Shown here: piece after piece, positions 7,282-12,347 of the stretch
Layout: every line of letters begins with the position of its first letter
Numbering within the stretch: position 1 is the first letter of the stretch
Assembly (NCBI GenBank): GCA_003251955.1
Contig: QKDV01000279.1
Span: forward strand, 1 to 12,347
Reading direction: 5' to 3'
DNA length: 12,347 nucleotides
From: Methanospirillum hungatei
GTDB taxonomy: Archaea; Halobacteriota; Methanomicrobia; Methanomicrobiales; Methanospirillaceae
The notes under the pieces: model-generated
The model's database searches: none
Seen by the model: the letters and a program-made list of their open reading frames with translations, nothing else
What the model was told of the DNA's origin: nothing
Translations under genes and position numbers: made by a program

Positions 7282-7291
7282 CACAATTGTG
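7282..7291. promoter_or_regulatory. Perfect 10-bp palindrome next to the TATA box (possible operator)
   Basis: CACAATTGTG is a perfect palindrome just upstream of the TATA box of the winged-helix gene, where the TFB recognition element would lie. A regulator bound here would block or assist TFB/TBP, so autoregulation by the adjacent winged-helix protein is possible. A 10-bp palindrome can occur by chance; its position is the main argument. Confidence 0.3.
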
Positions 7292-7324
7292 CAATGCCGT
7301 GTTGATGCTGCGCATTCATCTGGA

Positions 7325-7555
7325 TCAGCGGTTTACTAAACGCTCCCTCAACATGCTTATCCGGTTTCGTGCTTCCCGTGTCGCTGACTCGTCTTTCCTG
7401 ATTGAAAACTCCAGAATATCCCCTTCATCGAACTCTGGAAGGCATTTTCGTGGCATCTGAATCTTCTCTTCAGGATGGTCCCTGGGAATCAGGATGAGAT
7501 ATCCGTCTTCTATCCTGTCTACGGCCATCATCACTGTTTTGTATGTTTCAGTCAT
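7325..7555 (-). CDS. DUF3006-like small protein
   Basis: 76 residues. The ATG (7553-7555) follows a strong GGAGG site. The N-terminal half has the pattern of DUF3006 proteins: AVDRIEDGYLILIP, a short acidic turn and a Pro-rich strand, then EFDEGDILEF. The C-terminal half is a charged helix (about 54-76) beginning DESATREARNRI, also typical of the family. It is predicted to be a small cytoplasmic beta-barrel plus helix; no catalytic residues are apparent. Proteins of this family are, from memory, often encoded beside ComEC-like metallo-beta-lactamase hydrolases, and here one lies 96 bases upstream on the same strand. The pair probably acts together, but the biochemical role is unknown. The family assignment is by pattern recognition. 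Confidence 0.75.
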   Translation of the reverse strand: MTETYKTVMMAVDRIEDGYLILIPRDHPEEKIQMPRKCLPEFDEGDILEFSIRKDESATREARNRISMLRERLVNR

Positions 7556-7560
7556 GATAT

Positions 7561-7565
7561 CCTCC
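7561..7565 (-). promoter_or_regulatory. Strong Shine-Dalgarno (GGAGG) of the DUF3006-like gene
   Basis: GGAGG on the minus strand lies five bases before the ATG at 7553-7555 and fixes the start. It contrasts with the weak or absent sites before the other minus-strand genes here. Confidence 0.75.
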
Positions 7566-7651
7566 GGGTGAGGAACAGCAGGGATTTGAACTGATCAGTG
7601 ACTTCCTCCCTTTCATCTATGAACAGTCCTCTTTCATGCCGTTCGTGGCTT

Positions 7652-8497
7652 TTACTCTGTACTGACTGTCAGATTCTTCTGATCTGCCGTCACGGTGATA
7701 GTCCCTACCTGATCAGTCCGGTAAATCCGGGAGCCTGCTTCGGTGAGGTACCGTATCGGATCTTTCTGTGGGTATCCGTAATCGTTATCGGCAGCAAGCG
7801 ATATGATCGCAATCTCTGGTGATACTGCCTCAATAAACCTTCGCCCTGATGAATGCCTGCTTCCATGATGGCCGACTTTGAGCAGGTCAGCCTTGAGATC
7901 TATTCCCTCTTGTATGAGCCGCTCCTCGACTGAAATCCCTGCATCACCCATAAGGAGGAATCTCCTGTTGCCTGAAGTTATCTCAAGGACGATAGAGTTA
8001 TCATTGAGATCATCTGAATCCAGGTTCTCGGGATTGAGTACATCGATTCTGACCGAAGGATCGAGGTCAATCGTATCGCCTTCGTGTACGACACGGTATG
8101 GAATCTGATACCTTTCAATGGTTTTCAGGAGTTGTTCATATGACGGGGTTGTATGGGTATCTCCGGAATCAATGAAGACCCCTGTCTTTTCCTGCCTGAG
8201 CACAGCCGGCATTCCGCCGATATGATCACTATGGGGGTGGGTTGCTACTACCACGTCAAGATATGAGATATTTCTCTCGTTCAGCCATGTAGTAATCTCT
8301 GGCCCGGCTTCGTATGGGCCTGCATCCACGAGCATGGTCTTGCCGTCAACCTGTAGGAGGCAGGCATCTCCCTGTCCCACATCAAAAAATGTGAAGTTGA
8401 GCTGTGTGTTCTCATCATGAGCAACACAGCCAGAGGAGAGAAGCAGGGTGAAAATAATCCCTGATATAATGAGGTAGTGAGTTCTGGTCACTGTCAA
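7652..8497 (-). CDS. ComEC-like metallo-beta-lactamase-fold hydrolase, predicted lipoprotein
   Basis: 281 residues if it starts at the TTG (8495-8497); a GTG two codons later (8489-8491) is the alternative, and an in-frame stop a few codons upstream prevents extension. A hydrophobic leader ends in a lipobox-like LLSSGC, so the mature protein probably begins at Cys24 and is tethered outside the membrane. The hydrolase domain shows FDVGQGDACLL, the metal-binding HPHSDH (87-92), Asp185 in LLMGDAG and the VGHHGS motif (208-213), as in the C-terminal domain of DNA-uptake protein ComEC and free-standing relatives. Where ComEC relatives usually have Gly-His-Pro near the end, this protein has Gly-Tyr-Pro (241-243). 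No ComEC channel is present. A nuclease or phosphodiesterase activity is inferred from the fold; the substrate is unknown. It lies 51 bases after metX and may be cotranscribed with it. Confidence 0.82.
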   Translation of the reverse strand: MTVTRTHYLIISGIIFTLLLSSGCVAHDENTQLNFTFFDVGQGDACLLQVDGKTMLVDAGPYEAGPEITTWLNERNISYLDVVVATHPHSDHIGGMPAVLRQEKTGVFIDSGDTHTTPSYEQLLKTIERYQIPYRVVHEGDTIDLDPSVRIDVLNPENLDSDDLNDNSIVLEITSGNRRFLLMGDAGISVEERLIQEGIDLKADLLKVGHHGSRHSSGRRFIEAVSPEIAIISLAADNDYGYPQKDPIRYLTEAGSRIYRTDQVGTITVTADQKNLTVSTE

Positions 8498-8548
8498 GGT
8501 ACCAGATCTTCACATCGTTCAGATTTGGGTATTTCGAAAAGTGGGTGA

Positions 8549-10021
8549 TTACCGGCAACGGCCGATAAGGCGTGACAGACGCTCTGCAGTTATCAGGCCG
8601 ATAACCTGTCGTTTCTCATCTACTACCGGTAATGCGGATATGTGGTTTAGATCCATTCGTTTCACTGCACTGTCTACCGGTTCTTCAGGTGATGCAAAGA
8701 AGACATCACGGGTCATGATCTCATCAAGTGATGTGAACTCCCGTGCAACTGACCGCGATATATCCCATGATGTTACAATGCCAGTGAGTGCTCCCTCCGA
8801 GTCAATTACCGGCAGGTGGTTCACAGAATGGGTTATCATCAGTTCTGCTGCCTCCTTGATCGTCACATCCCCTGTCAGGGTCGGAGCCTGAACCTTCATC
8901 ACATCTGCTATTGTAAGCGAAGATAGGAACCGTCCAAGAATGTAGTTCATCTGTCCTTCTTCGAGCAAGAACGCATCATGTCCGAAGTTAGACCTGATCT
9001 CGCAGTACTCAACATCAACATTGGCTGATGAGAGTGCGGTTACTATCTCCTGTGAGAGGTATGGTGGGTAGAGCCAGTCTGATGATATCGATACAATCAG
9101 GAATTTCGCTTTTACACTGCGGAATGCTTCTGATAGTGAACCATTTACAGATAGATCATGGTAGTCTATCGCCTTTGTGATATAGAGGTATGAGTTTGCA
9201 TCAAACCGGTGGGTAAACTTGTCTCCCTGGTAATGCAGATAACTCTCAACCTGGAAATCAGTGGTGAAATCATAACCGAGTTCATCCTTTCCCTGCAATC
9301 CCCTGCCAAATTTCTGATGCATTGATTCATCAGAGAGATAGGTGATATGGGCTATCATCCTGGCAAGAGAGAGCCCCCGGTTGGGCTGGAGGTTCTCATA
9401 ATAATTGCCATGATTCCAGTCAGGATCAGACCTGATTGCACTTCGTGCGACCTCGTTAAAGGCAATCTGCTGCGGGGTCGAGTATGCAGTACTTGCTATC
9501 ACGACAACCCTACTAACAAGGTCCGGAAATAATGCCGACCACGTAAGGGCCTGCATCCCTCCCATAGATCCTCCGATAACAGCAAAGAGACGCTGAATAT
9601 TGAAATGCTCCAGAAGACGCCTCTGGGCATTAACCATGTCACCGATGGTGATTACCGGGAATGAAAGCCCGTATGGTTTGTTTGTCTTTGGATTGATTGA
9701 AGTCGGGCCGGTTGTGCCTTTACAACCGCCCAGAACATTTGAACAGATGATGAAGTATTGATCTGTATCAAGTGCTTTTCCTGGCCCGATTACAATATCC
9801 CACCAGCCGGGTTTCTCGTCTCCTGCATGATATCCGGCTGCATGGGAGTCACCTGACAAGGCATGACAGATGAGAATGGCGTTTGATCTGTCTCTATCAA
9901 GCGTGCCGTATGCCTCGTATGCAATAGTGAGTTCAGGGAGAATTTCTCCGCTTTCCAGTGTAAGAGACTCTTTGAATGTCACCTGTTCGGTTTTAACCGT
10001 ACCAACTGATCCACGAATCAT
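8549..10021 (-). CDS. metXA: Homoserine O-acetyltransferase fused to a CBS domain pair
   Basis: Transfers an acetyl group from acetyl-CoA to homoserine, making the acceptor for sulfhydrylation by the neighbouring MetY. 490 residues against about 370-380 for the plain enzyme; the extra length is two CBS domains (about 372-428 and 430-488). The alpha/beta-hydrolase part (1-368) has GGSMGGMQ with nucleophile Ser152, Asp315 in SSDWLYPP and His348 in NFGHD, a complete catalytic triad. The ATG lies five bases after the metY stop, without a strong ribosome site, so translational coupling is likely. CBS pairs commonly bind adenosine compounds such as SAM, AMP or ATP, so allosteric control by pathway end product or energy state is a reasonable inference. 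CBS-fused MetX proteins are known from other methanogens, as I recall. Succinyl rather than acetyl donor use cannot be excluded from sequence alone. Confidence 0.92.
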   Translation of the reverse strand: MIRGSVGTVKTEQVTFKESLTLESGEILPELTIAYEAYGTLDRDRSNAILICHALSGDSHAAGYHAGDEKPGWWDIVIGPGKALDTDQYFIICSNVLGGCKGTTGPTSINPKTNKPYGLSFPVITIGDMVNAQRRLLEHFNIQRLFAVIGGSMGGMQALTWSALFPDLVSRVVVIASTAYSTPQQIAFNEVARSAIRSDPDWNHGNYYENLQPNRGLSLARMIAHITYLSDESMHQKFGRGLQGKDELGYDFTTDFQVESYLHYQGDKFTHRFDANSYLYITKAIDYHDLSVNGSLSEAFRSVKAKFLIVSISSDWLYPPYLSQEIVTALSSANVDVEYCEIRSNFGHDAFLLEEGQMNYILGRFLSSLTIADVMKVQAPTLTGDVTIKEAAELMITHSVNHLPVIDSEGALTGIVTSWDISRSVAREFTSLDEIMTRDVFFASPEEPVDSAVKRMDLNHISALPVVDEKRQVIGLITAERLSRLIGRCR

Positions 10022-10026
10022 ATAGG

Positions 10027-11322
10027 TCAGATTTGAGCTAAGGCTTGATCCAGATCCTCAATAATGTCTTCGATATTTTCGATTCCTATTGAGAGTCTTA
10101 TGTAATCAGGGGTTACTCCGGATGCAGCAAGTTCTTCAGGGTTGAGCTGCTGGTGAGTTGTTGATGCCGGGTGGATCACAAGACTTTTTGAATCTCCAAT
10201 GTTGGCAACATGGGAGAAGAGTTTGAGTGCATTGATGACCTTTTTTCCCTCCTCGACTCCTCCCTTAATCCCGACTCCAAGCAGACCTCCATACCCCTTC
10301 TTCAGGTATCTGGATGCCATGTTATGGGTGGGGTTGTCTGAAAGTCCCGGGTAATTAACCCAGGCAACCTTCGGGTGTGCCTTCAGATGTTTTGCAACGG
10401 CAAGAGCGTTCTCTGAATGTTGTTTTACCCTGAGTGGGAGTGTCTCAAATCCCTGTAGTAGCAGGAATGCGTTAAATGGTGAGAGTGCTGCCCCGAGATC
10501 ACGCAGGAGGGAGAGTCGGATCTTAAAGACAAATGCCACGTTTCCAAATCCGGCATAATCTTTGAAAACATCCCAGTAGACAAGCCCGTGGTAACTTGGG
10601 TCAGGTTCAGAGAACTCCGGGTACTTTCCATTTCCCCAGTTGAACTTTCCTGAATCGACGATGAGCCCTCCGATGGAGTTGCCGTGTCCTCCAACAAACT
10701 TGGTTGCAGAGTGAACTACGACGTCAGCCCCATACTCGATGGGCTTTACGAGCCCGACGGCAGAGGTATTGTCCACGACAAATGCAATCCCTGCCTCGTG
10801 GGCAATATCAGCAATGGTGCGGAAATCAGGCACATCCAGTTTTGGGTTTCCAATTGTCTCTGCATATATTGCACGGGTCTTCGGAGTTATTGCCTTCCTG
10901 AACGCCTCTGTGTCCTGGGAGTCAACAAAGATGACTTTGCGGCCGAGTTTTGCAAAGGTGTAGTGCAGGAGAGTGTAGGTTCCGCCGTAGAGATTGTTTG
11001 CAGCAACTATCTCGTCTCCAATCCTGGTGATATTGAGGAGAGCATATGTAATGGCTGCCATCCCTGATGCAACGGCAAGTCCCCCGGATCCACCCTCAAG
11101 TGCAGCGATTCTCTTCTCGAGCACGTCAGTGGTCGGGTTCATTAAACGGGTGTAAATGTTTCCTGGTTCTGATAACTCGAAAAGTGCTGCAGCATGGTCA
11201 GCATCCCGGAACTGGTAACTTGTGGTCTGATAAATCGGTACTACCAGTGCACCGGTTGTAGGGTCCGGGACCTGGCCTGCATGCAGAGATATTGTTGCAT
11301 CTCTGTCTTTCTTGTCAGTCAT
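10027..11322 (-). CDS. metY: O-acetylhomoserine sulfhydrylase (PLP-dependent)
   Basis: Replaces the acetyl group of O-acetylhomoserine with sulfide to give homocysteine; some members also act on O-acetylserine. 431 residues, the usual length for this enzyme and longer than cystathionine gamma-synthases or lyases (about 380-400). Visible features of the Cys/Met-metabolism PLP family: YTR (57-59) and ASGM (85-88) for phosphate binding, Asp184 in VVDNT for the pyridine nitrogen, Schiff-base Lys208 in [10 protein letters not shown], and Arg409 in YIRLSIGIE for the substrate carboxylate. The gene lies 12 bases after the SepCysS stop and five bases before metX, so the three probably form one transcript. 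In this organism the product probably feeds methionine and SAM synthesis, while cysteine may be made on tRNA by the upstream enzyme. Confidence 0.93.
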   Translation of the reverse strand: MTDKKDRDATISLHAGQVPDPTTGALVVPIYQTTSYQFRDADHAAALFELSEPGNIYTRLMNPTTDVLEKRIAALEGGSGGLAVASGMAAITYALLNITRIGDEIVAANNLYGGTYTLLHYTFAKLGRKVIFVDSQDTEAFRKAITPKTRAIYAETIGNPKLDVPDFRTIADIAHEAGIAFVVDNTSAVGLVKPIEYGADVVVHSATKFVGGHGNSIGGLIVDSGKFNWGNGKYPEFSEPDPSYHGLVYWDVFKDYAGFGNVAFVFKIRLSLLRDLGAALSPFNAFLLLQGFETLPLRVKQHSENALAVAKHLKAHPKVAWVNYPGLSDNPTHNMASRYLKKGYGGLLGVGIKGGVEEGKKVINALKLFSHVANIGDSKSLVIHPASTTHQQLNPEELAASGVTPDYIRLSIGIENIEDIIEDLDQALAQI

Positions 11323-11334
11323 GGTAATCAGTGG

Positions 11335-12347
11335 TTAATTTTTTGATACTGGTAGTTCGTATCGCTCTGCTATTTCAGTGAATGTGTCGGCAAGGTATCT
11401 TACCTTCTCCCATGAGAGCCCGTAGGTTGATAACTTCCAGGTGCGGGTTGCTCCTGCAAACTCACCGACTATCCCCTTTGCAGAGAGTTCATCTGAAAGG
11501 AAAAAGCCACGTCTCTTGTGGGTCTCTGCAATCCTGTCAAAGCTTCCGGTTGTGTCCACTTTGGTCAGTGCATGCTTTCTCGGGTACTCGGAGAGGACAT
11601 GGCTTCCGTCAATTGTAAGCAGACGCTCAACAAAGAAATTGGTCTTCTTCAGCTCGTCATCCCAGTGAAGTGTCCGCTCTTTTACTTCAGGGAATGAAGC
11701 CATCATTGCGATAAGATTCGATCCCATCAGTGTGCACCCGACCATCTCAACCTCCTTTATCCCGAACTTGCGGCTCGTTACATCTCCTACCATCTGGGTG
11801 GTGCGAAAGACCTTGTCTGCCCATTCACTCGTCGTTGCGAGTACTCCTGATGGTGCCGGTGAAGCCATACTTTTATGGCCGGATCCTACAACAAAGTCTG
11901 CTCCAACTGCCTTTCCGTCTACAGGCATTACTCCGACGGTATAAGCCCCGTTATAGAGGAAGGGTATGTCATAACTGTGTGCAACCTTTGCGATCCCTTT
12001 GACATCGTGCTCGTTTGCTAGCTGGTAGTCATAGTGATCCATCATAACCAGTGCCGGGAGTTTTCCTGTCTCTTCTTTTACCAGTTCGATCTTATCTGCA
12101 GTAGCATCTGTGGTTATGATATTATCCTTGTTTAATGGGACCTCTCTTACAATTCCTCCGGCTCCTTCCACTGCGAGAAATTCGGTGTAATGCGCAAATG
12201 CGGATACGATCACCGAATCACCCTTCTCAAGAACCGTCTGGGCGACTGCCTGAAATCCTCTCCTGGCCCCGGGCACAACCCGTGCCTGATCCATATTGAC
12301 GAACCTGGCAAGCTGAGTGTGAAAGTCTGCGATTGGGGGCTTTGAGA
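11335..12347 (-). CDS. pscS: O-phosphoseryl-tRNA:Cys-tRNA synthase, SepCysS (5' truncated by window edge)
   Basis: PLP enzyme that converts phosphoseryl-tRNA(Cys), made by SepRS, into Cys-tRNA(Cys); this is the tRNA-dependent cysteine route of methanogens. The frame stays open past the ATG at 12292-12294 to the window edge, adding 17 residues that fit the family, so that ATG is internal; 336 residues are present of an expected 380-390. Recognised features: the VPGARRGFQAV stretch after ARFVNMDQAR, DHYDYQ, Schiff-base Lys in GSGHKSMASPAP (codon 11872-11874), and a Cys in EMVGCTLMGS that is probably the conserved C-terminal cysteine needed for sulfur transfer. The N-terminal CxxC expected in the family would lie beyond the edge. 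It heads, within this window, the metY-metX series, so tRNA-bound cysteine synthesis and homocysteine synthesis probably share control. Confidence 0.95.
   Translation of the reverse strand, partial: SKPPIADFHTQLARFVNMDQARVVPGARRGFQAVAQTVLEKGDSVIVSAFAHYTEFLAVEGAGGIVREVPLNKDNIITTDATADKIELVKEETGKLPALVMMDHYDYQLANEHDVKGIAKVAHSYDIPFLYNGAYTVGVMPVDGKAVGADFVVGSGHKSMASPAPSGVLATTSEWADKVFRTTQMVGDVTSRKFGIKEVEMVGCTLMGSNLIAMMASFPEVKERTLHWDDELKKTNFFVERLLTIDGSHVLSEYPRKHALTKVDTTGSFDRIAETHKRRGFFLSDELSAKGIVGEFAGATRTWKLSTYGLSWEKVRYLADTFTEIAERYELPVSKN

Noticed and set aside
8498..8548. Promoter or terminator between metX and the MBL gene
   Set aside because: A CGAAA that resembles part of a BRE is present on the minus strand, but no TATA follows it and there is no T-run; left undecided rather than listed.
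10027..11322. Cystathionine gamma-synthase or gamma-lyase instead of MetY
   Set aside because: The length of 431 residues and the adjacent metX favour O-acetylhomoserine sulfhydrylase; the PLP residues alone do not separate these enzymes.
12292..12294. ATG as the start of SepCysS
   Set aside because: The 17 codons before it, to the window edge, fit the family's N-terminal part, and the protein would otherwise be too short.
1..12347. tRNA, rRNA, CRISPR array, insertion sequence or phage genes
   Set aside because: No cloverleaf, spaced repeats, transposase or integrase motifs were seen by reading both strands; short RNAs could be missed without computation.

Overview
The window most likely comes from a methanogenic archaeon of the Methanomicrobiales, perhaps Methanospirillum-like. 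This rests on a Sep-tRNA:Cys-tRNA synthase (an enzyme found almost only in methanogens and close relatives), a MetX with C-terminal CBS domains of the kind I recall from methanogens, PEGA, CARDB and NBR1-type Ig-like surface domains, a two-winged-helix regulator typical of Methanomicrobia, and archaeal TATA boxes about 25 bases upstream of start codons. The genus is an inference from memory, not a database match.

Left half, plus strand (1-5762): three tandem paralogues, the first cut by the window edge. Each ends in a protein-kinase-like domain. The two complete ones have a signal peptide, an extracytoplasmic PEGA domain (plus an Ig-like domain in the second), one membrane segment, cytoplasmic beta-rich domains, a short TPR block and then the kinase fold. 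All three lack the catalytic residues of protein kinases (HRD Asp, catalytic-loop Asn, DFG Asp and the middle glycine of the glycine loop), yet keep the VAIK Lys, the APE motif, the subdomain IX Asp and its Arg partner. They look like a coherent family of membrane-spanning pseudokinase receptors. A run of eight T closes the cluster.

Middle, minus strand (5833-7247): a small secreted CARDB-like protein with its own apparently leaderless promoter. Upstream of it is a membrane-anchored, Cys-rich, two-winged-helix regulator whose frame is broken by one base at a G-run. It too has a leaderless-type promoter, with a 10-bp palindrome beside the TATA box.

Right part, minus strand (7325-12347): a closely packed series reading SepCysS (partial) > MetY (O-acetylhomoserine sulfhydrylase) > MetX (homoserine O-acetyltransferase fused to a CBS pair) > ComEC-like metallo-beta-lactamase lipoprotein > DUF3006-like small protein. 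The first three join tRNA-dependent cysteine synthesis to sulfide fixation into homocysteine and methionine. The last two are a recurrent pair of unknown joint function. I see no tRNA, rRNA, CRISPR or insertion sequence, and no gene-free stretch above 300 bases.
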